A stretch of DNA of 64,000 bases from Bacteroidota bacterium (GCA_023429375.1 JAEYVY010000022.1:62001-126000); one strand, 5' to 3'; shown: positions 52,504-61,862, counted from the stretch's first letter. A program made the numbers and translations. Notes: a model not told the origin generated them from the sequence alone.

Positions 52504-52756
52504 GGAATCTATACCGGGAGTATTTTGCTCTGCCTGTGATTTAGACTATTAAAATATTCGATTGTTTGCAAGAAGTGAAGATGATAATTTTATTTTGTTG
52601 ACAATATTTAAGAATAGGAGCCTATTCTTTTGACTACAATCAACTTATTTACGTTAAAAAAATTACATTTTGGCAGGCTTATTCTAAACATGGGTTAAAA
52701 ATTGAGCGATTGAAGAAATTTTTCTTTAATTGATTCTTTGTTTCGGTAATTTATAG

Positions 52757-52764
52757 TACATTTG
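52757..52764 (+). promoter_or_regulatory. -7 promoter box for pckA
   Basis: TACATTTG, exact TAnnTTTG, with TTTG 16 bases upstream rather than 19-21. The leader would be about 120 bases long. Confidence 0.55.
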
Positions 52765-52890
52765 TTCCGCGGTTAACAAGAAAGCTTGAGAGCGATTGAA
52801 AACCTTGATATGTCGTTTCTTACGATATACATATTAAAATAGAGAGAGAGAAAAGTTATATAAGTAGTAATTAATTAAATTAAAAGCGTA

Positions 52891-54480
52891 ATGGCTAATT
52901 TAGATTTAAGCAAGTACGGAATCGTTGGTGATTTCGAAATTGTACACAATCCTTCTTACGAAGTATTGTTCCAGGATGAAATGAATCCTGCTAATCAAGG
53001 TTTCGAAAAAGCAAAATTAACCAAGAGTGGTGCAACAGCTGTTTACACAGGTAAGTTCACAGGTCGTTCTCCTAAAGACAAATATTTTGTTAAGGATGAC
53101 GTAACTAAAGATACTTTGTGGTGGGATGGCGTAATCAACCGCCCATGTTCAAAAGAAGCATTTGACTATTGTAAGAGTAAAGTTGTAGCTCAACTTTCAC
53201 AAGCTAAAAAATTATACGTAGTTGATACATTCTGCGGAACAAACGAAGATACTCGTATGAAAGTTCGTTTCATCGTTGAAGTTGCTTGGCAAGCTCACTT
53301 TGTAACAAACATGTTCATCCGTCCTTCACACTACGAATTGGCTAACTATGGCGAACCTGATTTCGTATGCTTGAACGGTTCAAAAACTACAAACGACAAA
53401 TGGCAAGAATTCGGATTGAACTCTGAAAACTTCACATTGTTCGATTTGACAGAAAAAATGCAAGTTATCGGTGGTACTTGGTATGGTGGTGAAATGAAGA
53501 AAGGTATCTTCTCATTGATGAACTACTACTTGCCATTGAAGGGTATCGCTTCTATGCACTGTTCAGCTAACGTGGGTAAAGATGGTGACGTAGCTATCTT
53601 CTTCGGTCTTTCAGGAACAGGTAAAACTACTCTTTCTGCAGACCCAAAACGTTACTTAATCGGTGACGACGAACACGGATGGGATGACCACGGAGTATTC
53701 AACTACGAAGGTGGTTGCTATGCAAAGGTTATCAACTTGAGCGAAGAAAACGAACCAGATATCTGGAGAGCTATCCGTCGTGACGCTTTATTGGAAAACG
53801 TAACAGTTGACGATGAAGGTAACATCGATTACGCTGATGGTTCAACAACTGAAAACACACGTGTTTCTTACCCAATTCATCACATCAACAAGATCGTTCT
53901 TCCTTCACGTGCAGGTCACGCTGACAAGATCATCTATCTTTCTGCTGATGCATTTGGTGTATTGCCTCCAGTTTCAATCTTGGATGACAATCAAGCACAA
54001 TATCACTTCCTTTGCGGATTTACTTCAAAATTAGCTGGAACTGAACGTGGTATTACTGAACCAGTACCTTCATTCTCTCCTGCATTCGGTGAAGCATTCT
54101 TGACTTTACACCCAACTATGTATGCTAAACGTCTTGTTGAAAAGATGAACCAACACAATGGTAAAGCATATTTGGTTAACACAGGTTGGAACGGAACCGG
54201 CAAACGTATCTCTTTGAAGGATACTCGCGCTATCATCGATGCTATCATCGACGGTTCAATCGAAAAAGCAGAAAAAGTTCATATTCCAATTATGAACTTG
54301 ACTATCCCTGCTAAATTGAATAATGTTTCTGATATCCTTGACCCACGTAGCACTTATGCTGATGTTGCTGAATGGGAAAAGAAAGCTAAGCAATTGGCTG
54401 GTATGTATATCGAAAACTTCAAACAATACTGCGATAACGATGCAGCTCTTGCTCTTGTTTCTGCAGGTCCTCAATTGTAA
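52891..54480 (+). CDS. pckA: Phosphoenolpyruvate carboxykinase (ATP)
   Basis: Interconverts oxaloacetate + ATP and PEP + CO2 + ADP; in gut Bacteroidales it often runs toward oxaloacetate in the succinate pathway. 529 residues. Kinase-1a P-loop GLSGTGKTTLS (about 239-249), kinase-2 GDDEHGWDDHGVFNYEGGCYAK, GRSPKDKYFV (oxaloacetate site) and the FRT-like ends are clear; this is the ATP form, not the GTP form. Codon use is strongly biased, as in highly expressed genes. A strong terminator follows. Confidence 0.97.
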   Translation: MANLDLSKYGIVGDFEIVHNPSYEVLFQDEMNPANQGFEKAKLTKSGATAVYTGKFTGRSPKDKYFVKDDVTKDTLWWDGVINRPCSKEAFDYCKSKVVAQLSQAKKLYVVDTFCGTNEDTRMKVRFIVEVAWQAHFVTNMFIRPSHYELANYGEPDFVCLNGSKTTNDKWQEFGLNSENFTLFDLTEKMQVIGGTWYGGEMKKGIFSLMNYYLPLKGIASMHCSANVGKDGDVAIFFGLSGTGKTTLSADPKRYLIGDDEHGWDDHGVFNYEGGCYAKVINLSEENEPDIWRAIRRDALLENVTVDDEGNIDYADGSTTENTRVSYPIHHINKIVLPSRAGHADKIIYLSADAFGVLPPVSILDDNQAQYHFLCGFTSKLAGTERGITEPVPSFSPAFGEAFLTLHPTMYAKRLVEKMNQHNGKAYLVNTGWNGTGKRISLKDTRAIIDAIIDGSIEKAEKVHIPIMNLTIPAKLNNVSDILDPRSTYADVAEWEKKAKQLAGMYIENFKQYCDNDAALALVSAGPQL

Positions 54481-54500
54481 TTATAAGTTACATATCATAG

Positions 54501-54530
54501 AAAACGTGGCGGATTTTTCCGTCACGTTTT
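54501..54530 (+). terminator. Rho-independent terminator of pckA
   Basis: AAAACGTGGCGGA pairs with TCCGTCACGTTTT (one G-T wobble) around TTTT, followed by TTTATTTAT. It starts 20 bases after the pckA stop. Confidence 0.93.
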
Positions 54531-54627
54531 TTTATTTATAAAACGGATGATTTTTGCTTATAAGTTCTATTTGTTAAATATTATTTATATCTTTAACCCC
54601 AAATGCTTAAATGATAAAATAAAACTT

Positions 54628-55725
54628 GTGTTGAAGAACTGTTTATTGGTTTTCTGCTTGCTACTTTGTGTTTGTTCCTGTGGTAACAATAAAACCTATA
54701 AGGTAGAAGGTAAACTGACGAATCTGCAAGATCAGTTGGTGCATATAGTTTATGAAGGTAGTGGAGACCGCGTGATGGACTCCATCACATGTACATCTCC
54801 TGGAAAATTCAAATTTGAACTAGATCAGGAAGGATTCAACTTTGCTACCCTTTATTTTGAAGATCGCACAAAGTATATCACCGTATTTCTGGAACCTAAA
54901 CAAAAAGTCGTTATAACGGGAGACATTACTTATCCGCAACTTGTCCAAGTCAAAGGTGGCCGAATCAATGATAAGCTTACTGATTTCTATAAGAAAAATG
55001 CCGCATTAATAAAAGACCAGATCGATTGGGCTAAAGCAATGGCAGAAGCAAACGATGTTTCCGGAAGTTCGGACATCCTGTCTAAATTGACAAATGTAAG
55101 GCATCAGATAGAAGAGTCTGCATTAGCTTATATCTGTGACCATCCGAAAGAAGCAGCATCAGCCGTACTGATTCAAACCTATTTTATTACTCCCGACGAT
55201 ACTCGTAAACTGGATGAACTTTTGGCTGTGCTTAGTCCCGAGTTGAATGATTTTTTCTTGGTGAAAGAGATGGCCGAATATAGTACGCGCGCCAAACGTA
55301 CTGCTTTAGGTGCAGAAGCGCCGGATTTTTCGGTAAAGAATATATATGGTAAGCCATTTGCGCTAGACTCTCTGAAGTCAACCTATAAAATACTCGCTTT
55401 TATTGCCCCTTGGTGTGAGATGTGCCAGACAGATATATTGCATCTTGACAAAGTGGCAACAAACTACAAGGAAGACAAACTCGAAATCTTATTGGTTAGT
55501 CTGGATGACAATCCCAATGAAGTAAGAGACTTTCTTAAGCAGGATTCAATCAAGTGGAACGTAGTAACAGACTCAGCAAATCAAGCTGCTATGCTGTTTG
55601 ATCTTTACAATGTAAGTGCGTTGCCACGTTGTTTCCTAATAGATGAAGAAGATAAAATTATACTTAAAACAGATAATGGAGCCGAAATAACACAAATACT
55701 TGGCAATTTACTAGGGACAGAATAA
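54628..55725 (+). CDS. Thioredoxin-fold (TlpA/AhpC-TSA-like) lipoprotein
   Basis: A redoxin lipoprotein of 365 residues if read from GTG at 54628 (or TTG at 54631); the ATG of the longer frame at 54547 would bury the signal. The hydrophobic segment LKNCLLVFCLLLCVCSC ends in a lipobox with the lipid Cys before GNNKTYKV. Then an N-terminal DUF4369-type domain (about 25-115), a helical linker, and a C-terminal thioredoxin domain (about 225-365) with the active site WCEMC and cis-Pro in ALPRCFLID. Such proteins reduce or isomerise disulfides in the periplasm; its partner is unknown. Confidence 0.85.
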   Translation: MLKNCLLVFCLLLCVCSCGNNKTYKVEGKLTNLQDQLVHIVYEGSGDRVMDSITCTSPGKFKFELDQEGFNFATLYFEDRTKYITVFLEPKQKVVITGDITYPQLVQVKGGRINDKLTDFYKKNAALIKDQIDWAKAMAEANDVSGSSDILSKLTNVRHQIEESALAYICDHPKEAASAVLIQTYFITPDDTRKLDELLAVLSPELNDFFLVKEMAEYSTRAKRTALGAEAPDFSVKNIYGKPFALDSLKSTYKILAFIAPWCEMCQTDILHLDKVATNYKEDKLEILLVSLDDNPNEVRDFLKQDSIKWNVVTDSANQAAMLFDLYNVSALPRCFLIDEEDKIILKTDNGAEITQILGNLLGTE

Positions 55726-55758
55726 CATTTTACTAACAAATAAACCAACCCCTTAATT

Positions 55759-57297
55759 ATGCTTGTAAAATCTTATGCTGCAGCAGTGCAGGGTATATCA
55801 GCTACTATTGTTACAATCGAAGTCAACTGTACAAAAGGAATTCATTTCTACTTGGTTGGACTGCCCGATGTGGCCGTCAGAGAGAGTCATGAGCGTATAA
55901 TTTCTGCGTTTCAAGTGACGGGTTATGAATTTCCTCGTCGTCGGATAGTTGTGAATATGGCTCCGGCCGATATTCGTAAGGAAGGATCTGCCTATGATTT
56001 GCCATTGGCTATGGGAATTCTTGCCGCAGCAGAAGTAATCGATCCGGAAAGGTTGGGACAATATATGATGATGGGCGAACTTTCGATGGATGGCAGCCTC
56101 CAGCCGGTGAAAGGCATACTTCCCATTGCCCTAAAAGCACGCGAAGAAGGGTTTAAAGGCCTTATTGTCCCTAAGCAGAATGCACGTGAAGCAGCTGTAG
56201 TTGAAGGACTCGAAGTTTACGGAGTCGATACAATTAAAGAAGTGATCGATTTTATCAACAAGAAAAAGGAACTTGAGCGTACCGTGGTCAATATTGAAGA
56301 GGAATTTTATAAGCTACAATTTAACGATGAGCTGGACTTTTGCGATGTGAAAGGGCAAGAGAATGTAAAAAGAGCATTGGAAGTAGCAGCCGCCGGAGGA
56401 CACAACCTGTTGATGATTGGTGCTCCGGGAAGCGGAAAGTCAATGTTGGCTAAGCGACTCCCCTCAATTTTGCCCCCATTTACCCTTCAAGAATCTCTGG
56501 AAACGACAAAAATCCATTCTGTAGCCGGAAAAATAGACAAGGGTATGTCTCTCATGTCCCAACGGCCATTTCGCTCGCCGCATCATACGATTTCAAATGT
56601 GGCCATGGTTGGCGGTGGAGCTTATCCGCAGCCGGGAGAAATCAGTTTGGCGCACAATGGCATTCTTTTTCTGGATGAGCTTCCTGAATTCAATAGGAGC
56701 GTCTTAGAGGTGATGCGTCAACCGTTGGAGGATCGGAATATCACTATTTCAAGGGCACGCTTTGCCGTGGATTATCCGGCTAGCTTTATGCTGATAGCTT
56801 CGATGAATCCGTGTCCCTGCGGTTTTTATAATCATCCTGACCGTCCTTGTGTATGTTCGCCGGGGAGTGTACAGAAATATATGAATCGTATTTCCGGTCC
56901 ATTGCTTGACCGTATAGATATTCAGATAGAAATTGTACCCGTGCCGTTTGAGAAAATTTCGGAACAACGACCTTCTGAGCAAAGCTGTTTTGTACGTGAG
57001 CGTGTAGTCAAAGCTCGGATGAGGCAGGAAGAACGATTTAAATCATGTGAAGGAGTCTACTGCAATGCACAGATGAGTTCAAGATTACTCCGTCAATATG
57101 CTTGTCCGGATGAGGCGGGGCTTATGCTGCTTAAAAATGCAATGAGTAAATTGAACCTTTCAGCTCGCGCCTACGATCGGATATTGAAAGTTTCCCGGAC
57201 GATTGCCGACCTAGAAGGTGTTGATCATATTGAAGCCCGGCATTTAGCCGAAGCCATCAATTACAGAAGCCTTGATAGAGAAAGTTGGGGGATGTAG
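55759..57297 (+). CDS. YifB/ComM family magnesium-chelatase-like ATPase
   Basis: A 512-residue AAA+ protein. N-terminal Lon-protease-like domain (about 20-140, MGILAAAEVIDPERLGQYMMMGELSMDGSLQPVKG), ATPase with Walker A GAPGSGKSMLAKRLPS (about 221-236), Walker B LFLDELPEF, the sensor region ISRARFAVDYPASFMLIASMNPCPCG with a Cys cluster (CPCGFYNHPDRPCVC), then a C-terminal helical domain. In Vibrio and Haemophilus the homologue ComM drives branch migration of DNA during natural transformation; here the role is inferred only. It lies 33 bases downstream of the redoxin gene. Confidence 0.92.
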   Translation: MLVKSYAAAVQGISATIVTIEVNCTKGIHFYLVGLPDVAVRESHERIISAFQVTGYEFPRRRIVVNMAPADIRKEGSAYDLPLAMGILAAAEVIDPERLGQYMMMGELSMDGSLQPVKGILPIALKAREEGFKGLIVPKQNAREAAVVEGLEVYGVDTIKEVIDFINKKKELERTVVNIEEEFYKLQFNDELDFCDVKGQENVKRALEVAAAGGHNLLMIGAPGSGKSMLAKRLPSILPPFTLQESLETTKIHSVAGKIDKGMSLMSQRPFRSPHHTISNVAMVGGGAYPQPGEISLAHNGILFLDELPEFNRSVLEVMRQPLEDRNITISRARFAVDYPASFMLIASMNPCPCGFYNHPDRPCVCSPGSVQKYMNRISGPLLDRIDIQIEIVPVPFEKISEQRPSEQSCFVRERVVKARMRQEERFKSCEGVYCNAQMSSRLLRQYACPDEAGLMLLKNAMSKLNLSARAYDRILKVSRTIADLEGVDHIEARHLAEAINYRSLDRESWGM

Positions 57298-57336
57298 AAA
57301 GTGACTTTTATGACAACAGTTTTGCTAAAAAAAACA

Positions 57337-57344
57337 TACCTTTG
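57337..57344 (+). promoter_or_regulatory. -7 promoter box for metG
   Basis: TACCTTTG, exact TAnnTTTG, 24 bases before the metG start. No TTTG at the standard spacing. Confidence 0.55.
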
Positions 57345-57368
57345 TGCCTCAAATAGATAACAAGAAGT

Positions 57369-59408
57369 ATGGAGAAGCAATTCAAAAGAACACTGATTAC
57401 AACAGCATTACCTTATGCAAACGGTCCTGTTCATATCGGACACTTGGCTGGTGTTTATGTACCTGCTGATATTTATGCACGTTACCTCAGACTTAAAGGT
57501 GAGGAGGTCTTGATGATAGGTGGCTCTGACGAGCATGGCGTGCCTATTACAATACGTGCGAAGAAAGAAGGAGTAACGCCCCAAGATGTGGTTGACCGTT
57601 ATCATAATATAATCAAACAATCTTTTGAGGATTTCGGAATCACTTTCGATATCTATTCGCGTACAACTTCAGCTACGCATAGACAAGTAGCATCTGACTT
57701 TTTCCGTAAGCTTTATGATAAAGGTGAGTTTATTGAAAAAACGAGCGAACAATATTACGATGAAGAAGCCAAGCAGTTTTTGGCTGATCGCTATATAATG
57801 GGAACTTGCCCACACTGTAAAAATGAACATGCCTATGGCGACCAGTGTGAAGCTTGTGGAACGTCACTTAACCCGACCGACCTGATCAATCCTAAATCAA
57901 CGATTAGTGGTAGCGTTCCTGTGATGAAAGAAACGAAACACTGGTATCTTCCCCTTGATAAGCATGAACCATTCTTGCGTCAATGGATTTTGGAAGAACA
58001 TAAAGAATGGAAGCCCAATGTATATGGTCAATGTAAGAGTTGGTTGGATATGGGACTTCAGCCACGTGCTGTAAGCCGTGACCTAGACTGGGGTATTCCT
58101 GTCCCCGTTGAAGGAGCAGAAGGTAAAGTGCTTTATGTATGGTTTGATGCGCCTATCGGTTATATCTCAAATACAAAAGAATTACTGCCCGATACGTGGG
58201 AAACTTGGTGGAAAGATCCGGAAACAAAAATTGTTCATTTCATCGGAAAAGACAATATCGTATTCCATTGTATCGTATTCCCGGCTATGCTAAAGGCCGA
58301 AGGCTCGTTCTGCCTTCCGGAAAATGTACCGGCCAACGAATTCCTGAATCTGGAAGGTGACAAAATATCTACTTCACGCAACTGGGCTGTATGGTTGCAT
58401 GAATATTTGATAGACCTGCCGGGCAAACAGGATGTGTTGCGTTATGTATTGACTGCAAACGCTCCGGAAACAAAAGATAATGACTTTACTTGGAAAGATT
58501 TCCAAGCACGCAATAACAATGAGTTGGTAGCTATCCTCGGAAACTTTATCAACCGTGCATTGGTGCTGACCGAAAAATATTTTGACAGCAAGGTGCCTGT
58601 AGCCGGAGAGCTAACGGAGTATGACCTACAGACGCTCAAGGATTTTGCAAATGTGAAGGAAGATGTTGAACGGTTGTTGGATACCTATCATTTCCGTGAT
58701 GCACAAAAAGAAGCGATGAACCTGGCACGTATCGGTAACAAGTATTTAGCAGATACAGAACCTTGGAAATTGGCGAAAACTGATATGGAGCGAGTGGGTA
58801 CAATCTTGAATATCTCTCTGCAAATTGCAGCGAATTTGGCTATTGCTTTCGAACCATTCCTTCCTTTCAGCATGGATAAGCTAAATAAGATGCTAAACGT
58901 AGAGCCTTTAGGATGGGATCGCTTAGGTGCAACTGATTTGTTGCCGGCCGGACATCAATTGGGGAAATCAGAGTTGCTGTTTGAAAAGATTGAAGACAGT
59001 GTAATTGAAGCACAAATTCAGAAACTGCTGGATACGAAAAAAGCGAACGAAGAAGCAAATTATAAAGCAAATCCTATTCGAGCTAATATTGAATTTGATG
59101 ATTTTACAAAATTAGATATTCGTGTAGGAACCGTATTGGAATGTACAAAAGTGCCGAAAGCGGATAAATTATTGCAATTTAAAATAGATGACGGACTCGA
59201 AACCAGAACGATCGTTTCGGGAATCGCTAAATTTTATAACCCGGAAGAATTAGTAGGAAAACAAGTTTGCTTTATTGCAAACCTTGCTCCGCGAACACTG
59301 AAGGGTATCGTTTCACAAGGCATGATCCTTTCGGCAGAAGATGCTGACGGCAAATTGGCCGTGATAACTCCTGAAAAGGTGGTGAAGCCGGGAAGTGAAG
59401 TGAAATAA
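57369..59408 (+). CDS. metG: Methionyl-tRNA synthetase
   Basis: Charges tRNA-Met with methionine, ATP-dependent, cytosolic. 679 residues. HIGH is at 22-25 (PVHIGH), the KMSKS loop reads KISTS near 332, a four-cysteine zinc knuckle CPHCKNEHAYGDQCEACG lies at about 147-163, the anticodon-binding helical domain follows, and a Trbp111/EMAP-type tRNA-binding domain occupies about 577-679 (KLDIRVGTVLECTKVPKADKLL). All are standard for bacterial MetG1. It is followed 16 bases later by the aminotransferase gene. Confidence 0.97.
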   Translation: MEKQFKRTLITTALPYANGPVHIGHLAGVYVPADIYARYLRLKGEEVLMIGGSDEHGVPITIRAKKEGVTPQDVVDRYHNIIKQSFEDFGITFDIYSRTTSATHRQVASDFFRKLYDKGEFIEKTSEQYYDEEAKQFLADRYIMGTCPHCKNEHAYGDQCEACGTSLNPTDLINPKSTISGSVPVMKETKHWYLPLDKHEPFLRQWILEEHKEWKPNVYGQCKSWLDMGLQPRAVSRDLDWGIPVPVEGAEGKVLYVWFDAPIGYISNTKELLPDTWETWWKDPETKIVHFIGKDNIVFHCIVFPAMLKAEGSFCLPENVPANEFLNLEGDKISTSRNWAVWLHEYLIDLPGKQDVLRYVLTANAPETKDNDFTWKDFQARNNNELVAILGNFINRALVLTEKYFDSKVPVAGELTEYDLQTLKDFANVKEDVERLLDTYHFRDAQKEAMNLARIGNKYLADTEPWKLAKTDMERVGTILNISLQIAANLAIAFEPFLPFSMDKLNKMLNVEPLGWDRLGATDLLPAGHQLGKSELLFEKIEDSVIEAQIQKLLDTKKANEEANYKANPIRANIEFDDFTKLDIRVGTVLECTKVPKADKLLQFKIDDGLETRTIVSGIAKFYNPEELVGKQVCFIANLAPRTLKGIVSQGMILSAEDADGKLAVITPEKVVKPGSEVK

Positions 59409-59424
59409 CAATCTGCGTATACAA

Positions 59425-60567
59425 ATGTCAGAACAAAAAATACAAATGGTAGACTTGCAAAAGCAGTATCAACGCATTAAGACTGAAGTTGATACTGCTG
59501 TGCAGTCTGTTATTGCCGGAGGGGCTTATATTAATGGCCCTCAGGTGAAAGAATTTACCGCTCAGTTCGGTGAATATTTGGATGTTCCGTATGTCATCCC
59601 CTGTGCTAACGGAACAGACGCCTTGCAAATTGCCTTGATGGCACTGAGTCTGAAGCCTGGTGATGAGGTTATCGTGCCGGCATTTACTTATGCTGCAGCT
59701 GCAGAGGCGATTGCATTGCTTGGATTGGTCCCAATCCCTGTTGATGTAGATGCAAAAACATTCAATATAGATCCTTCGAAAATTGAATTGGCCATTTCGC
59801 GTCAGACAAAAGCCATGATTGTAGTCCATTTGTTCGGGCAGGTATGCGATATGGAAAGCATTCAGGCTATTGCCAAGAAATATAAATTATTCCTGATTGA
59901 AGACAATGCTCAGTCGACCGGTGCGGAATACATCTTCAAGGATGGTAGCAGGAAAAAGGCCGGTACAATCGGAGATATCGGTACAACTTCCTTCTTCCCG
60001 ACAAAGCCACTCGCTTGTTTTGGTGATGGAGGAGCTATAATGACCTCGAATCCGGAATTGGCCGAACGCTGCCGGATGATCACTTTACATGGACAAAATC
60101 AAAAGTACCATCATAAAATAATCGGATGTAATTCTCGTTTAGACACTATACAAGCAGCTGTGCTCAGTGTAAAGCTTCGGTATATGGACGTGTTTACAGC
60201 CTCTCGTGTGGAGAAGGCTAAATTGTATGATGAACACCTTGGCTTTGTAAGTGACGTAGCTACACCGTTTCGCGTAGGATATTCTACGCATGTGTATCAC
60301 CAATATACCTTGCTGATACAGAATGGCAAACGGGATGAGCTGCAAGCTTGGCTTAAGGATAAAGGGGTGCCCTCTTTTGTTTATTATCCACTTCCATTAC
60401 ATCAACAAGAAGCTTTCAGATGGTGTATACGAATGTCAATGGAGTTGACGGAATCAGAGAAACTTTGTAAATCAGTTCTGTCATTGCCAATTCATTCGGA
60501 ATTGACGGAAGAAGAGCAATTATACATTATCGATACGGTAAAGAACGGCATGGCTGCTATACGTTGA
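59425..60567 (+). CDS. DegT/DnrJ/EryC1/StrS family sugar aminotransferase
   Basis: A 380-residue PLP enzyme that aminates a keto-sugar nucleotide, using glutamate. QMVDLQKQYQRIKTEVDTAVQSVI at the start, VIPCANGTDALQIALMALSLKPGDEVIVPAFTYAA, EDNAQSTGAEY (pyridine-N Asp), and TTSFFPTKPLACFGDGGAI with the Schiff-base Lys in FPTK are diagnostic. It sits 16 bases after metG and 16 bases before a Gfo/Idh/MocA oxidoreductase. The pair is the composition needed to make a 3-amino sugar nucleotide (WbpB/WbpE-like or GnnA/GnnB-like); the exact sugar is inference. Confidence 0.93.
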   Translation: MSEQKIQMVDLQKQYQRIKTEVDTAVQSVIAGGAYINGPQVKEFTAQFGEYLDVPYVIPCANGTDALQIALMALSLKPGDEVIVPAFTYAAAAEAIALLGLVPIPVDVDAKTFNIDPSKIELAISRQTKAMIVVHLFGQVCDMESIQAIAKKYKLFLIEDNAQSTGAEYIFKDGSRKKAGTIGDIGTTSFFPTKPLACFGDGGAIMTSNPELAERCRMITLHGQNQKYHHKIIGCNSRLDTIQAAVLSVKLRYMDVFTASRVEKAKLYDEHLGFVSDVATPFRVGYSTHVYHQYTLLIQNGKRDELQAWLKDKGVPSFVYYPLPLHQQEAFRWCIRMSMELTESEKLCKSVLSLPIHSELTEEEQLYIIDTVKNGMAAIR

Positions 60568-60583
60568 AAGAGTATAAAAAGTC

Positions 60584-61606
60584 ATGGAAGAAAAAAGGAA
60601 AATTAGATTTGCCGTTGTAGGTTGTGGTCATATAGGTAAACGCCACGCAGAAATGATCACCCGTGAAGCGGGTGCAGAGTTAGTTGCTCTTTGCGACATT
60701 CGTTCAATTAATGAATTAGGTATCGATGCTTATCAGGTTCCTTTTTTCCAAAGTATAGATTCGCTTCTGTCTTCTGGATTAGCTATTGATGTAATTAATA
60801 TATGTACACCCAATGGGCTGCATGCTTCCATGGCTATTGATGCGATAAAAAGCGGGCATCATGTCGTTTTGGAAAAACCCATGGCGCTCACACTTTCTGA
60901 TGCCGAACAAGTCGTTTATACTTCCCTGAAATATAGTAAACAGGTATTCTGTGTGATGCAGAATCGATATTCTCCGCCTTCTGTCTGGATTAAAGAAATG
61001 GTAGAACAAGGTAGGTTAGGCAAGATCTATATGGTTCAGCTTAACTGCTATTGGAATAGAGACGGCCGTTATTATAAAGCGGGAGGCTGGCATGGTGATG
61101 CTAGGTTAGATGGAGGAACCCTATTTACCCAATTCTCACATTTTATAGACATCTTGTATTGGCTGTTTGGCGATATCTGCAATATAAAGGCTCGTTTCGC
61201 TGATTTTAACCATCAAACGCTTACGGATTTTGAAGACTCCGGTCTGGTGACCTTTGATTTTGTAAATGGAGGAATAGGTTGTCTCAATTATTCTACTGCT
61301 GTATGGGATAAAAATATGGAAAGTAGTATGTTGATAGTCGCTGAGAATGGAAGCGTGAAGATTGGCGGACAGTATATGAATGAGGTAGAATATTGTCATG
61401 TAAAAGATTATTCCATGCCGGAGTTGGCTCCTACCAATCCGGGTAATGACTATGGGCCTTACAAAGGCTCAGCGCAGAATCATAATTTTGTGATTCGTAA
61501 TGTACTGAATGTTTTATCCGGTCAGTCAAGCGAAACTATCACAACGAATGTACTCGAAGGGATGAAGGTTGTAGACATCATACAACGAATTTACGCCCAG
61601 AAATAA
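60584..61606 (+). CDS. Gfo/Idh/MocA family oxidoreductase (sugar-nucleotide 3-dehydrogenase-like)
   Basis: A 340-residue NAD(P)-dependent oxidoreductase. Rossmann motif VVGCGHIGKRHAEM (about 10-24), the EKPMALT catalytic segment (Lys near residue 104), and in the second domain QNRYSPPSVWIKEMVEQGRLGKI and GGTLFTQFSHFIDILYWLFGD (general-base His). This shape matches WlbA/WbpB and GnnA, which oxidise the C3 of a UDP-sugar before transamination. It therefore pairs functionally with the aminotransferase just upstream. The acceptor cofactor and sugar are not visible in the sequence. Confidence 0.9.
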   Translation: MEEKRKIRFAVVGCGHIGKRHAEMITREAGAELVALCDIRSINELGIDAYQVPFFQSIDSLLSSGLAIDVINICTPNGLHASMAIDAIKSGHHVVLEKPMALTLSDAEQVVYTSLKYSKQVFCVMQNRYSPPSVWIKEMVEQGRLGKIYMVQLNCYWNRDGRYYKAGGWHGDARLDGGTLFTQFSHFIDILYWLFGDICNIKARFADFNHQTLTDFEDSGLVTFDFVNGGIGCLNYSTAVWDKNMESSMLIVAENGSVKIGGQYMNEVEYCHVKDYSMPELAPTNPGNDYGPYKGSAQNHNFVIRNVLNVLSGQSSETITTNVLEGMKVVDIIQRIYAQK

Positions 61607-61689
61607 ACAGTTTTTATCTCATATAAACTTTTTTGAAAACTAATTAGTGTTTATTATATGTTTGAAAACACAAATTAGCAATTTGGGTA

Positions 61690-61719
61690 TTGACAGAAAT
61701 AAAAACTACCGTAACTTTG
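61690..61719 (+). promoter_or_regulatory. Consensus promoter of a probable structured RNA
   Basis: TTG (61690-61692), a 19-base spacer, then TAACTTTG (61712-61719): the full Bacteroidetes consensus. It points into the intergenic sequence, with the nearest start codon 240 bases away, which is far more than other leaders in this window. Confidence 0.75.
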
Positions 61720-61724
61720 CATCG

Positions 61725-61862
61725 TGGTTTTTTCATAATAGTATTAGATTTAAGGTTAACAAAGTTGGTTAGGGGTTGTCGTGAGACAGCCTTTAATTGT
61801 TTTATAAGGTTTGTAGTTAATTTAGCTTCGCTTTTGTCCTCCCTAATTGCTCTTTTTATTTT
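61725..61862 (+). ncRNA. Candidate structured RNA (leader or small RNA)
   Basis: Downstream of a consensus promoter, 61771-61794 forms a 10-bp stem, AGGGGTTGTC / GACAGCCTTT, closed by GTGA, a GNRA-type tetraloop. TTAGGG (61769-61774) could alternatively pair with CCCTAA (61841-61846), after which a T-rich tract (CTCTTTTTATTTT) resembles a terminator. The flanking TTAAGGTTAACAAAG looks like a conserved block. It may be a stand-alone RNA or a leader of the TIM-barrel gene; it may also belong to a published Bacteroidales leader family, which I cannot verify here. Confidence 0.5.

Larger units (their letters stand above)
52138..52890. other. 753-base intergenic region, xerD / pckA
   Basis: No supported gene; the longest frame (62 codons, minus strand) is repeat-derived. 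It contains copy 2 of the 22-bp tandem repeat (52359-52425), an imperfect hairpin at 52470-52503, and the pckA promoter (52757-52764). I see no dif-like site or tRNA, though a search with the dif consensus would be needed to exclude one. Confidence 0.6.

Noticed and set aside
52138..52890. dif or origin-like site next to xerD
   Set aside because: No recognisable 28-bp two-arm site; xerD is usually not linked to dif.
59425..61606. Start of a capsule or O-antigen cluster
   Set aside because: Only two genes, without glycosyltransferases, flippase or polymerase around them.
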